A DNA stretch of 64,000 nucleotides, from NCBI RefSeq assembly GCF_021018895.1, contig NC_079375.1:20911492-20975491 (forward strand). Direction: 5' to 3'. The notes below the pieces were generated by a model that was not told where the DNA came from, made no database searches, and worked only from the letters and a program-made list of their open reading frames with translations. Position numbers and translations under genes: made by a program. Below, in pieces: positions 37,353 to 51,000 of the stretch. Numbering within the stretch: position 1 is the first letter of the stretch; each line of letters begins with the position of its first letter. This DNA is from Seriola aureovittata (lineage: Eukaryota > Chordata > Actinopteri > Carangiformes > Carangidae).

Positions 37353-38790
37353 AGAACAACAAACTGAGTGGGTATATCATGGTTCCCTCTGCTCTGATAC
37401 GACCGACTTTCTTCACATAGTGGCATTTCATGTCTTTCCTCCTTTGCTCTTCTTTAATCTCCAATGTCCAACTACTCGTCCTCTCTCACTGTTTCATAAC
37501 CCCCTCTCTGCGTTTCTTTATTTGCTCTATATTTTCATTTGTCTCCCTCATGTGTCTCCTTCTTCCTTGTGGATGAGCGGTTTTCTGCCAGTTGGAAAAC
37601 AGCCTTGGTTTAGTTGAGTGTTTCAGTCATTATGCCCCTCTGCGTCACCCAAATTAAAGGCAAGGAAGGCACAATGTTGCCACCTGGAGGTCGGATTTGT
37701 AACTGCACCGATGCGGCTTCATGCTTTGTAAGTAATTGCTGTTTGTTTTTAGGGGATGGAAGCTCTCAAGGCCAAGATAGAAGCTCATGAGAAAGAGGAA
37801 AAGAGAGAGAAGTGACTGTGAACAGCAGCATCTCACACAGCTGGATTACACAGACTTGTTCTGTTTTTTTTTCTTTTCAACCTTTAAAGGATATTTTGGC
37901 AGTTCTGTAATAAGCTGGCTATCCTAGGATCTGCTTTGCTCCAGAGGCCACATACTGTACTGCACTCCTCAGCATGACAACCAGACTTTGGCTTTATCGT
38001 CCAATCAAATAACCTTTCAACCAGGAAGTGACCTTTGATCTTTGACCGAAACCTACAACAGGAGGCGATTGCTTCCTCCTGTGATGGATTTATATCTGTG
38101 AGGATATGTGAAAAGGCCATGGTGACACTGATGATGCAAATTATTTTTTGGAGACGTTCAAGAAGGAGCAGCGTCCTACCGTATGTGGTTGACCTTCATT
38201 TTGTCAACTGCCACCAGCAAAGACTGTGCGCAGCAGATGGATTTGCCAAATGTTCTCATAGTGTTGCTCCACCGACTCGACCATTTGCATGAACAGACTT
38301 AATGTGGATTCAGCTGACTCGGCTGTGAGCAAAACCGTTCTCTGCAGCTTCCTCCTGGGTCTGAAACAAATCAAAAGATATGAGTTTTCTTTTTTCTTAT
38401 TTTATAAGCTGTGAATTCTGAGTTGATGACACCAAGTCATTAGGGATATCGAAATGACTTGGAGGCATCAATGTCAAAATCAAAATTTGCCAAACATCTA
38501 TTTTGTAAATAAGAAACTCCCCAGCCCCCCAATACCTGAGCCTCTGTGCCATAACATAGCTCTCTGCCTCTTGGATGCCAACTACCTGTGTTTCTCTCAA
38601 GCAATGCCCTACCAGCACCTCCATCTTTGACGTCTGGATGTTTGTTTCGCTTTTGCAGCCATTTTCTTTGTTTGTTTTTTTTTTTTTTAATTTCTGAAAA
38701 TGTCTTTGTTTCTGTTCGGTCGGTGAGATATGAACTGTGAATCTGTGTTACATGGTCATTCAAAATAAAGCCTGCTGAACCTGTCTCACT
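37353..38790 (+). other. dab1: dab1 3'UTR with poly(A) signal
   Basis: The sequence downstream of the dab1 stop has an AATAAA at 38764-38769, the best candidate for 3' end formation. Further AATAAA motifs occur at 39001 and 39441. A donor-like site (gg then gtatat) near 37371 and a strong pyrimidine-rich acceptor ending at 37750 suggest that part of this stretch may be spliced out as a 3'UTR or alternative terminal intron. The exact mRNA end is uncertain. Confidence 0.5.
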
Positions 38791-40802
38791 TACTATGAAC
38801 TTGAGAGATGAAAGAAACGAAGGGGTTGAAACAAAAATCCTGCTACTTCTAAAAAGTCACAGACTTTTTTAGTAACAGGACGCAGATTTTCCTGCATCTC
38901 TTTGTTTTTAGATATTCTACATTTCCAACTAAGGTCGCATTGTTTACAATTTGCCTCTCAAAAATCATATCTCTGTTTGGTCTCTTGGACAGCAGAGCAG
39001 AATAAACCCATTCTGATATGACATGGCTTAAAAACCACAAGCGCACAGACAGTAGAGTGCATTTCTATGCCTTATCAGGTTTATTTTTGTTGTCGATTCA
39101 CTGTTCTTCTTGTCAGTTCCTTGTATACAGTAAAGAGGTCATTGTTGTAACAAAGCACTTGGGCATATTGTAGGTCTGCTCCACCGAATCAAAATGGTCA
39201 AAAATGAAGGAAACTTTATATAATATGAACAATAGAGATACCACTATTAACTGCTAGACTTACAATAACAAAAGGTAGCATAACTGTACCCCTGCTCGTG
39301 TAAGAAAAATGAGAAATAGTCCAAAAATATTTTGTAAATTTTATTTATGGAATTAAGAATCGTCATGAAAAAGAGAAAAAAGGACTTTTGTACGTCTATG
39401 ACTTCCCCATACACTGTACCCATGCCACTGTTCAGTCACAAATAAAATATCATGTGATTCCCACTCTTCTGCTTGGTTTCCCTTTCTTTCCTTAACCTGG
39501 GAGCATCTCTCTATTGATCTACTGTAACGACCACAAAAGCAGCCAACAGAGGTTGCTCTCCTCACACTAATACTGGAAAATCATGTTCAATATTTATGTG
39601 CTAATACAGCACAATTATTGCTCCTTTCTGTGCTTGTTAATCACATGCGGTAGCAAACTGTCTTTGAAACACAGCATATATAAATATATATATAAAAGTA
39701 AAAATATTGCACAACTCAAGAAAGTCCAAAAGTCTCAAAAGTACTCGTTGGTCCCTGTAATGATATATTGTTAAACTGTTGCTGATGTAGAAGAAGTATC
39801 TAGTTTTAACTACTTTACACACAGTTAAGTATAAGAAAGAACAAAGTTCGGGATACACAAACAGATTCTCCTTCTAGACTTTGTTTTCTTGTCTTTGCGT
39901 TTGTTGTGAAATGTTCCTTGTTGAAAGAGCTTTTTTTTTTATGAAGCCATCTGAGAAGTTGCAAGGGGAAATCACTTTTGGTGAAACAGTGACCAACTCA
40001 CAGACATCTGCTTTTTGTAAAAGATCACAAGCCAAAAAGTTTAGCTACCTCTGTTTTAACCTTTTACAATGCAGTGTATTTTGTAAACCCATCCTGTGTT
40101 TGTTGCCTGCGGATCTTAATCTGAGAAGTGACCAGAAACTCAAGCTGTCAAATAACTGTAGAGCAATACAACATTTCCCTCTGAAATGAACTGGAGAAAC
40201 GAAAAGAAATCACTTTCCACCACTGCACTTAATGCGTTGATACCAGCTCTTAGCAAAGTGTTTAATACATTATTAGTAATATTTTTTAGATATTATTAGT
40301 TTAGTGCTGCTCTTGGCCGAGTTAATAAACTACAGCGGGGTCATGTAGTTGTGTCCAAATCAAAAGTGGACAAAGTTTTAAGGTCGTAACTCCACAAACA
40401 TGACTCAGTTGCTTTGACAACACAAGCTTTGTGACGGGAATTCACTTTAATGCAAACACTTTTATTTCCACCAGTCCAGGTTCATTACAGAGCTGCTCGT
40501 AGTTAATTATATAACATATACAAGTGGATGATGTTCTGAGACATGCTGCTGTTGAAGTGCTGTCTTCATAGTTTTTCTAAAGTCTTGTCTGCACATGAAC
40601 CTTCAGTGCCCCCCCGGCACTGAGTTTTGGGGCCTTGAATGCAGTATTGCAGTATTGCAGTATTGCAGTATTGTGTATTCAGCTCCACCTCTGAGTCTAA
40701 TGGCACCAATGAGTTCATATCCAGGCCAGTATTGATCAGTGTGTGTTTACATAGACAGCAGAGCAGTGCTGTCTCCTTGTGCACAGTCAGACATACACAA
40801 CC
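38791..40802. other. dab1-c8b intergenic region
   Basis: About 2 kb of AT-rich DNA with extra AATAAA motifs at 39001 and 39441. Near the right end an 8-bp unit (gcagtatt) is repeated four times, about 130 bp before the c8b start. No gene is seen. Confidence 0.5.
40641..40672. repeat. Four tandem copies of GCAGTATT upstream of c8b
   Basis: Perfect 8-bp unit repeated four times, 131 bp before the c8b ATG, in the presumed promoter or 5'UTR. Confidence 0.9.
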
Positions 40803-43800
40803 ATGTTCTCTGTGGTGATACCCAGGAGTGCACTCAGTTTGCACTCCTGTCTTCTCCATGTTACGTTGATCTTGGTGCTTATAAGGTAGGAGCTTTATTT
40901 GTCTGTTTCATACAATGTCTTGTCTGTATTTCTTGTCATCTGATTTCCATTAAGGTTAACTAATGTGACTGTCCTGCTGTCAGTAGCCTGATCTATAGCA
41001 AGACACTTGTTATAGGACAGGACAAAACCTAAAAACTGTCCATTTGTTTTGATTTGACTTTCATCTAAATGTCACAGTGAAGTCGGCGTCACGACAGCGA
41101 GCCGTGAGGAGCCCAGTGTTCGTGAAGCTCGGTCGGTGGGTGAGCAGGTCGTAAAGGACTGTGTTTTATCAAAATGGACAACATGGTCTCGCTGTGACAC
41201 TTGTCAGAAGAAAAGAGTAAGTATGATGATACTAGACAGGTGATTCTGAACGTGGAGGAACATTACAGCTACAATACATGGCCTGCATTTGTTGGCCCAT
41301 CAGAATGTGTTTTTAACAAGGAGTGAAATCACCATATATACGACCACATATACAATAAATCTTAGTTAAATCAGCAAGATAATAAAAATAGCACATAGAT
41401 TGTATTGTATTGCTGTAATTCATGTCCTGCACACCTGCATGAATAAGATTGGACATTACCAGTCAGCTGATAGCCACATGTGAAAGAGTGAATGAGCCAA
41501 TGATTGTGAAGCATGACTGAAACAGCTGCTTGAGCTAAATCTATGTTTCATTTAGAACAAAAAGAAACACAAAGTTCATTGTTTCCCCCTAATGTGGGAA
41601 AGCCAGTGAATACGTTAATGAAAACATCTGATGGCAGCATCCTCTCATTGAGCTCCTCAATCTACTTCCTCTATTCAGTGGCAGGAGAAATATATTAAAA
41701 AAATTATGGGCTTACATGCAATTGTTGTCAGTCTTCTCATCTAACTCTCAGCAAGAAAGCAAATAATATATTTTAATATACAAAATTACTAAACTACTAA
41801 AACCATTAACTTAACTCATCAAATAAATAGCCTACACAAAACAAAACCCTGGTTTAATGGACTACAATGAACTAAATATATGGTTGTAATGCAGCGGTTG
41901 TCATAAAGAAGATTAGGTTTGGATACAGCAAGAACTGAGAAATTATTAAAATTCTGCATTCAATGTTGTACAATGTTTCCTTCTGAGGTAGAGACCTTCC
42001 TGCTGGCAGAGGTCTCATTTGATGTACTTCAGCGCTTCATCTCATCCACTTTACAAGGAGGGGGATTAATAACCTTGACATGACAAAGTGAAAACAGCCC
42101 ACTAATGTGATTTCGGGGGTTATAGTTCCCTGGAGCAGTTTCCGCGAGCTCATCCACCACCTTTATTGGGATTTGGCGAGTCTTCCTCTGTGTTTCTTTG
42201 ACCACCCATGTGTTTGTTTCTCTCAACCATCCAGTTTCGCCATGCTACGCTTCAACAACCATCTCAATTTGGAGGAGAGCCGTGCAATTTTCATGACCAC
42301 GAGGACCAGGCCTGTAATGATTTAGCCCGCTACTCCTGTAGCGTTGCTCCTTTGTGTGAGGGATTTCTCTGCAACCAAACAGGTATCTCCTTCACCCATC
42401 CAAATGTACTGTACTTTTAGAAAACCAAACAGAATTATTAAGTTTTGTGTTACAGTGGGATAATGCTTAAGAATTCAAGTCACACACAGAACAGTGTGTG
42501 ACTTCATTTCTTAATCCCATTCAGGAAATGTCAAACTACTTTGCATTTAAGAGCTTTTGTTCTTAAAGAGATAGTTCAACATCTCGGGAAATACACTTCC
42601 AGTATTTGTTTTCTTGTCAAAAGTAGTTACCATTCACAGGCTGAATGTGCACAGTCCATCAGCAGCCGATTAGCTTAGCATAAAAACTAGCAGCAGGGCA
42701 AACAGTTAAAATCATCTTACTACTCCTCTAAATGTCAATGATCACCAATTAGCACATTATAACTCCTTTTTTAATCTGTACAAAAACCAAAGTGTAAAAA
42801 CAAAGTTGTGGTTTGCAGTGATTTTATGGCGTCTTTACCTTTGGACAGAGCCTGGCTAGCTGTTTCCCACTGCTTCCAATCTTCATGCTAGGCTAAGCTA
42901 ATCTGCTGCTGCTGGCTTGTGCTTCACACTTACCATAGAGACGTAACAGTTGTGTCGATCTTCTCATCTCAGCTCATAAAATGTCAAACTATTCCTTTAA
43001 GAGAAACTTTTGGTAAATGTCATCTATTTCCTCTCCATCAGGTCGCTGCATTCACAGAACTCTGCAGTGTAGTGGGGAGGATGACTGTGGGGACATGTCA
43101 GATGAAGTCGGCTGCAGGGAAGTTCCCAAGCCCTGCAGGCAGGAGGTTGATGAGTTCTGGGGGATCGAAAACCTTGCCAAAGGGTGAGTCACATTCCCAT
43201 TAGTCTACAACGTAAGTCAGAGATTTTCTTTAGCACTTTCCTATGTAAACATGATGCTCTGCTCAAAGCAGTCTATTCATTGTTAACGCTCTTCTTGACT
43301 CTTCCTTCAGAATCAACATCTTGAACAGTAACTTGGAGGGAGTGGTGCTTGATAACAGATATTATGCTGGCAGCTGCTTGCCCCAGTACATCCAGGATGT
43401 CGCGTTCAGGAAGCCTTACAACTTGCAACAGTACACTCAACAGGTGGAAATGCCCGACAGTGATAGTACTGAGTTAGAGTTGATTTAGGAGATTATAGTC
43501 TCTTCTGTGATAACAAACAAAAGTAATGGTTTATTTATGGGTAATAAATGACTTACCAATGCTTTATAGATCAGTTATAAGACATAAATAACAACAACTT
43601 TTTGGTTACAAATAGTGGAAAATTTGATTACTCACCACAAAAGAGTGAGCAAGCTTCTGGACCAAAATGTTTTAATTAACATATAAGGATATAAGGATAA
43701 TAAGGATTTATGAATGGATCCCTAACATTTAAAACTGCTACTTACTACTAAACAGTACAGAAAAATACCAACCAGGTGTAACACAGCAGTCATCACTTAA

Positions 43801-46764
43801 GTTGAAATAAATATCACAATCCTATACTGAAGTTTCAGCAACACCACACTCGATCCAAGACACACCGAGCAAGAGAGAGAGAGAGAGAGAAGCCATCGCT
43901 AACTGCTAAGCTAAAGTAACTAGCTGATCTAAATATCATGTAAACAACAGCTGAATTAGTGAAAGTGGCAGAGCAGAAGGCTCCAAGTGCTGCAGCAGAA
44001 CTAGTGTAAGCTGAAGGGCACAGCAGGTAGTTAGACACTGTGATGAAGGAAACAGCAACGCTAACTGTGATGAAATAGAGCAGCAAGAAACTGACAGAAA
44101 GTGACGGGAGATGAGCAGGAGAACGGTCACTGCTGTTACTGAAAATACATTTTACTACAGTAGACGTAAAGATAAAAGTACAAGGTAAGTCAGTTAAAAT
44201 GTCTCTGAGTAAATGTGTTACATTTTTAAAATGGGGAGGGGTAAAACATGATGTGGTGATAGTTATAATATATGATAAAGCTATTAAATTAAGGCAGTCT
44301 AGAGCCGGGTTTGGTTTACAGTTAATTGTTTTATAATATGGCCCTGCTCATTTCGCACTAAAGAATACATTTTCCTCTCCACTCATCCACAGACAAGAGG
44401 CTCGTATGATTTCACCTTGGAGTCCTTTAACTCATACTCTGACTACAGGCACTTCTCCATGAAAGAGCGTACGTCCAAAACCACTGTTTCCTTTGGCTTC
44501 AGTCTTCCTGGCGTGTTTGAATTTGGCTTCAACTATAATGATGAGAAATACACCAAATCAGTTCAGAAGTTTCGCAGATTCTCTGGCAAGGTGAGATGGT
44601 GTTTGTTTTTTCTTCTCTCCTGACCTCTTTACAATCCACTGCAGCACCCACTTCTTCTTAAAAACAAAACAAATGTGGTATGTCATTTTTCGGTTTTTCC
44701 CATGAATTGTTCAACATGTCTGAAAATTCACAAGCAGCTAGGCGTCCTTCACCTGCCTCCCACTGATTCTCTCCTCAGAAATACAGCTTTGTGAGGGCCA
44801 AAGCAGAGCTGGAGTTGGCCCAGTACATGCTGAAGTCGGACGATTTGATGCTTCACCCTGAGTTCCTGCAGCGCCTGCGCGCTTTGCCACTGTCCTATCT
44901 GTATGGGGAATACAGACAGATATACAGAGACTACGGCACACACTACATCACAGAGGCTGGCCTTGGAGGAGACTATGAGCACACCATCATTTTGAACAAG
45001 GAGAAGCAGGAGAATTCAGGTAATAAATAGTACTGGTTCTCAAACTGGAGTCATGGGACATTCTCAGTCTGGTTCAGTTTCACCGCTTCTTCATTTACTA
45101 CATGTTGAAAGAATGCATAATAAAGATAATCATTATGGTCAGATAATGGGGTTTGGCAATGACAGTGACATCATATATGTCTTGTTATCTTAAACACTGA
45201 CTGGCTAGTGTGGTAAACGGATACACCATTGCCACCTCATGGCCCAAAGTTGTGAAGGATAATATAATTTTGAACGGCAATAACCACTCCATGACATAGT
45301 TTTGTTGTTCTAGATTATTCTTTGGACGACTACAAGCGATGCACCCAGGCAGGCCTTAAGGTTGGGGCCAACATTAAGGGTGTTTATGTGTCGTTGGGAG
45401 CTCATGGTGGATCCTGTAATGGCTTGTTGAATGAGATGGGAGGTGAGGCTTCATGTTTTATCAAACTCCCTTCAGTCTGCAAAATATCCAGTCAGACACA
45501 CGAACTGATGCTAAAACACTGAATTCATTCCGTCTCTCTGCAGGGAACACAACAAGCGGCAGCATGGTGGAGGACTTTGTTGCTATTGCACGGGGTGGCA
45601 GCAGTGAATCCATCACCGCTTTGGTGTCTAAAAAGCTTCCCACCCCACAGCTAATGAAACTTTGGGCCGAATCCGTGCGTTTCAACCCTGACTTCATTCG
45701 CATGAAAGTGAGTTTCTCTTTCTTTCACTGAATCTCATGTTTTTGTTACATATAGTCCCACTTGTAATGCTCTTTTATCCATTTCTTGTCTCCCATAATC
45801 TCCTTTCCTTCATGTATCTCCATCTCAATTTAAAGCTGTAATAAAATAGTCTTCAAAGAATTCGACCCGACTAATTGATGCAGAAACATTTACAAAGGAG
45901 TTGGTCAGTGATGGGACCACGATTGGCAGACTTACAGAGAGACAAAGTACAGCTAAGCTAATCAATAGCAAGTTGGAGAACAAAACAGCAAATGAAGCCA
46001 AATAGCAAACTGTGCCAAATACAACTAGGCTGCCTGGGTACAGTGCGGTCAAGTTTCAGCACACATGGGGCTTTCCAGTTGGCTCCATGTGAAAAAAACT
46101 CAAGCCAATAGAATTGAATTTGAACAGTAACAAGATCCCGGTTTAATTATGACACTTGTTTCTCATTAGACTCAGCCGCTGTACGAGCTGGTGACCCCCA
46201 GAGACTTCACTCATGATGCCATTCTGAAGAGAAATCTAAAGAAAGCCCTGTCAAAGTACCTGGCAGAGGCTAGCCCATGCCGCTGTGCCCCCTGCCACAA
46301 CAATGGAGTGGCTGTTTTGAGAGGTAACCCTGAGGATATTATTGTTTGTGTTTTTGACTGAAATTACTACTGGTTCCATATCCTTCATTTAGTCCCAGAA
46401 AGCTCAGTGCATTAGGTAAGGCAAGGCAAAATTATACATATAGCACATTATCATACACAGAGGTCATTCGCTGTGCTGAACAGAAGCACAAAAAAAAGTA
46501 AGTAAAAAAAGCATAATAAGAACAGAATATAAAAACAGTTTATAAAACAGGTCAAATCTAACAGCTCATACAAATATACTTTCCTTTCCTCCCCCCCAGT
46601 AAAAACCAATATACAGTCACTCACAAATGCAACAATGCCTCCAACAGGGTTTGGTCCTTTTTCCTCAGCACTGGGTTTGTACTCCCAAAATATGAATATG
46701 AATTAAGAGCTCAGACAATCACCAAATCTTTTGTGGCGAACATAATTATCCACATCACACACAT

Positions 46765-46825
<61 letters not shown>

Positions 46826-47518
46826 GTTGTGATCTCTGTCAGCAGCTGCACAGTGTCTCCTCCTCTCCTGTGGCGCTCTGCACAGGCAGGTTGATAACCA
46901 TGAAGGAGCCAGAAGGGAAAAGCAGTAGCAGGAGGAGGTCTGATATAAGGACATTTTTTTCCTCTAAAAGTCTCTAAACCACATGAGTTGTGAGCCACTA
47001 GGTAATGTTTTACCTAGATAATGTTCATTAAATTTCCTTTTAGAGGTGTTATTTGCTAGTTTAATTAGTTTAATTAAGTTTTAGTTATACAAACATTAAG
47101 TGACCTTTATCAATCACTGACAGATGATGGATAACTAAACGATGAATGATGGTAAAGGAAATGTTGTCTTCCTCTACAGGCACAAGGTGTGACTGTGTGT
47201 GTCCTGTTGGCTACAGTGGACGGGGCTGTGAAATCACTAAGAGGCAAAAACGTTAGTTCTCCAGATCCAAAATCCAAAATAACTGCATACAAGGCGGTTT
47301 TCCTTCTTTGCACTAAACCTACTGAGACTCTGACATAATGAGACTTGATATGACTCTTTCTGACAGCAATACCCATTGACGGCAGCTGGAGCTGCTGGGG
47401 TGAATGGTCACCCTGCAGTGGAGGAACAATATCGAGAAGTCGACAGTGTAACAACCCAGAACCCAGGAATGAAGGCATGGCGTGCGTTGGACTGCAGCAA
47501 GAGTCGACTCAATGTTAA
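40803..47518 (+). CDS. c8b: Complement component C8 beta chain, 12 exons
   Basis: Exons: 40803-40885, 41078-41216, 42235-42382, 43042-43183, 43311-43443, 44393-44590, 44779-45019, 45314-45442, 45544-45707, 46170-46323, 47180-47251, 47367-47518. All are in phase and give 584 residues (human 591). Order of parts: hydrophobic signal peptide (about 1-27); propeptide ending REAR (43-46), an R-x-x-R site like human RQMR; TSP1 repeat from C56 with WTTW; LDLRA (115-148) with the acidic DCGDMSDE calcium motif; MACPF domain with signature YGTHY (333-337) and GG at 344-345; EGF-like (496-527); C-terminal TSP1 from about 540 with WSCWGEW. The secreted protein is incorporated by C5b-7 and recruits C8 alpha-gamma to start pore formation. 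It is convergent with c8a. It lacks the second cysteine that C8 alpha uses to bind C8 gamma, as expected for a beta chain. Confidence 0.97.
41731..41767. repeat. Short fragment of the same MITE family in c8b intron 2
   Basis: 'cttctcatctaactctcagc' followed by 'aagaaagcaaataat' matches the right-hand part of the family. The rest of the element is not recognisable here. Confidence 0.4.
42563..43000. mobile_element. TTAA-ended MITE family, full copy in c8b intron 3
   Basis: Begins TTAAAGAGATAGTTCAACAT and ends ATGTCAAACTATTCCTTTAA, near-perfect inverted termini of about 20 bp. About 438 bp; inserted just before c8b exon 4. Confidence 0.75.
43872..43891. repeat. (GA)n repeat in c8b intron 5
   Basis: About ten GA units. 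The surrounding 43830-44140 may be an older interspersed repeat, but I could not establish its ends. Confidence 0.85.
46766..46823. repeat. (CA)n microsatellite in c8b intron 10
   Basis: Uninterrupted CA run in the intron between the two EGF-coding exons of c8b. Confidence 0.95.
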
Positions 47519-47629
47519 AACCCTGCTCAACAGCTCCGATGTCAACACTGACACAAAGATTCATAAAAGCCTCCTTTAAAATAGGAGATTAGTCAGTGGT
47601 GTGTTTTGTGACATAATGGTTTATATTTG

Positions 47630-47635
47630 AATAAA
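47630..47635 (+). terminator. c8b: c8b poly(A) signal AATAAA
   Basis: AATAAA lies 112 bp after the c8b stop codon and is followed by an A-rich stretch. It is the first canonical signal after the coding sequence. Confidence 0.75.
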
Positions 47636-47850
47636 ATGAAACAAAAAAAAAATCTACATGTGATTTCTTCAATGAATATTTTATAAAGAACGTTAAACCA
47701 TGTGAGCTATATCTTTATAATTATCTTGATCTGGATCCAGCTTATGATAAACTAAATTTAACCTTCATATTGGATGCAAATTGCAAAATGCCACACAGTA
47801 TAAATGACAATTTCACTCTTGTGCTTACAAAAATACTTAAAAAAATACTG

Positions 47851-47870
47851 ACACACACACACACACACAC
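47851..47870. repeat. (AC)10 between c8b and c8a 3' ends
   Basis: Ten-unit run between the two convergent poly(A) signals. Confidence 0.9.
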
Positions 47871-47950
47871 AAAGTCTGCACAACACACGTTTATTACTGC
47901 TTTGATATTCAGTATGTCACACAGTGTGATCTGGGAAAGGCAGGTGTCAT

Positions 47951-47956
47951 TTTATT
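47951..47956 (-). terminator. c8a: c8a poly(A) signal (TTTATT on +)
   Basis: On the minus strand this reads AATAAA, about 80 nt after the c8a stop. Together with the c8b signal at 47630 it sets the two convergent gene ends roughly 300 bp apart. Confidence 0.7.
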
Positions 47957-48036
47957 TTTGAGGGCTCTGACGTGACCCTTGCGCTCACTTCTTTGCACTC
48001 GACATCTTTACCCTGGAATCTAGAAGGATCTTCACT

Positions 48037-51000
48037 TCAACAGAGTTGATTCTGAGAGGAGGAGCCCAGACACTGTGCTCCGCCCCCATGAGGTGCAGGA
48101 TTATTACAGTTTCTTTCCCGAGTCTGCTCCCCTGATGTACAGGGGGACCAGGACCCCCAGCACGACCACGACCCATCTGTCTTGGTATCTGTGGAGTGAC
48201 AGCCAGCAGGGTTTTATTTTAATCTTAAGCAAAGGATATGGATTTGGTCAGCACAACAATGCACAACATTAGCACACAGGTGTAATTACCAGTTACTTCA
48301 CAAATTAAAAACATATGATAAACTTAACAGTTCTAACATTAAGATTCACCTTACAGGTTATGAATCAGTAATATAACACGGAGAGGGACTATTTTCAGTA
48401 ATTGAGCACTTTGACTTTTGGTACTATAACACATTAAATGCTCATACGTCTATATTTTAGCCAGGCTAGCTGTGAGTTTATAGGGATGGCAATGTCAGTC
48501 AGTCAGTCAGCTGGCTACTTTTGGGGAAAAAACCACTTTGACCATTTTAAATATTAAAACATTTCTACATTGAATTTATAGAACAATTACTGTGTTGTCA
48601 CAAATACCATTACAATGATATAAAGTTACATATACCATGATAGAAAATTTTGGTCGTATCGCCCACCACTACTGTTAGCATGTTAGCATGCTGAGTTTGC
48701 TATTGGAATTTAAAAGATTATTTATTACAGTTAGTTTGTTAACAGCTCATTTTTGCTCCCCACGAAGCCATTGATTTTGAATGTGTTAACCTCACCTGGT
48801 CTGAGAGTCTGTTCACAGGAGTCTCCGAAGTAGCCGGACTTACAGACGCAGATACAGGAGGTACCAGAGAGGACAGGGATCCCATTATGCCTGCAGGGCG
48901 CGCAGCGACAGGAGTGAAACTGCTGCACATACTCATCCCAGCCCTTCCGCAAGTTGGCCAGTCTTTCACCTACATGGTCAGCGACTGTGCTGAGGCGCAC
49001 GAGCTCATAGATTGGCATGATCTGGGCAACAGTGATGGAAAGACAGAGCCAGTAAGATGAGAAAGAGAAAAGTTCACGTATATAAGATGACCACATCAGC
49101 AACGGCACAAAAGCAGTGTGAGGTCATTATGCGTGACACTGAGTGAGAATTTAACTACGACTTCTTTTTGTGGGAAATTATGTCACCTCATATTCGATGA
49201 CTGCTGGGTTGTATTTGAGAGTCGCTCCCCAGTTCCTGTAGCTCTCCGGATTCTTGATAGCTATCAGGCCACCGCTGCTGGATGTGACTCCTCCCTTCAC
49301 CAAGGTAAAAACGTCCTCAATCAGAGAAGAATCAGACTTCTTTCCTATGATTCAAAAGCAAAACAAACAACAAAAAATAACATCAACACATTACAACAGC
49401 AATCCTTCATATAATTTATCAGTCAAGTGAGACATAGTTAAACGTAAATTGAAATTCAACCCCACCATCTTCAAGTGATCCCGTTTTTTCGCATGAATTC
49501 CCTTTCAGTTTGAGATCTACTTCAGTCTGGGCGCCAAGTGGACTGGCTAAACCAATAGAGGCTCCAAAGCAAGATTCAGTCTCTGAAGCAGTAAGCTCTG
49601 TAAGAGTTCCAGAAGAGAAATGAACAAAGGTTACTTTACGTTACATTTCCAATTACATAATACTGATTAGCAGACTGGAAAGCCCACAGTACTTGATTCT
49701 GCCATGGCAGTTTTGTTGAGAACCGCAACATATTCAAGGGTTCCTCCCATAGTTCCCTCTGTGACATAGTGGGTGCCAAACGCATTAAAGAAGCGGTAGT
49801 ACACCCCAAAGTCATACTGCTCGGGAAGCTCCATGAGTGAAGCTTGGAATTCCTCATGAAGCACCAGCTTATTGGTTCTCATCTTGAACCGGGCTGTCTG
49901 CACTTTGGACCAGAGCCTGACAAACCCTCGGTCCTGAGGACAAAAAGGTTTTTTTTTAACAATAATGAAAAAATGTTTACATTTCAGTTCAACTTGACTT
50001 ATTCATACCCCAGATAATGACTGTTCTTTTCTCCACAGATACTAAACACTTCAGTTTTGGGTAATGCATGTACTTGTTTTCTTGCTTAGAGTTAAGATTA
50101 GGAGACCAATACTACTATCATATTTAACAATTGATTTAATTAAAACTACACCTAGGAGATGGTCAGCTTTGCTTAGCATAAAGACTAAAAATGGGGGAAA
50201 GAGCTAACCATGGCTCAGTCCAAAGGCAGTAAAATCCTGCTATATGCACTTCTGACACTCACTGATAAAAACCTTATATTTAGTTTGTACAAAAACCAAA
50301 GCACAGGGTATGTGTGTCAGACTATTTATTGGCTGGGGGCAGTGACTTCCTGGAATCTCTGTTGTTAGTAGTAACCATATGTACGTTACGTAATCTTGTG
50401 GTTTACACACCGCTTTTGTTCAGATTAAATAAAACAACATGTAATGTGGCCAGTCTTTCTGCTAAACTGACTTAACCATATAATGGACAGACATCTAACC
50501 CTTGACAAGAAAGCAAACAATCTCTTTTGTCACAATTTGAACTACTAGCAAAAAATAAAAATAAAAAAATAGCACAACCTGACCTCAAACAATGTAGTTA
50601 AAACAAACATTAGAACTAATTGCACTTGTTTTCTTGTAAAACATGTAGATCTGTGGGTCAATAGATTATACCTGGCTGTTAAACTTTGTTATGTTGGTGA
50701 GAAACAGAGAGCTGCCACTTCCACTTATTCCACCTTCCACTTTACTGATCCCGATTGTGACACCACCACTGGAAGATTTCAGAGTTTGCCTCGCTTTCAG
50801 CAGACTCGCCACATCTTCATAGAACTCATGAGAGCCCTGTGAAGTAGCTTGAGCCTGTAACAGTTTCAGTTTCATGTCATAATATATCAGTTCAACCAGT
50901 CCGATTTTCACAAAGAAATAAATCTCAACATTACAGTACCACAAAATGGTAGGTGTGATAGTTGTAAGGTTTCCGGTAGTTTTTATAGTTGTCATTGTAG

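Noticed and set aside
40641..40672. Short regular repeat considered as a CRISPR-like array
   Set aside because: Units are contiguous with no spacers, and the window is vertebrate.
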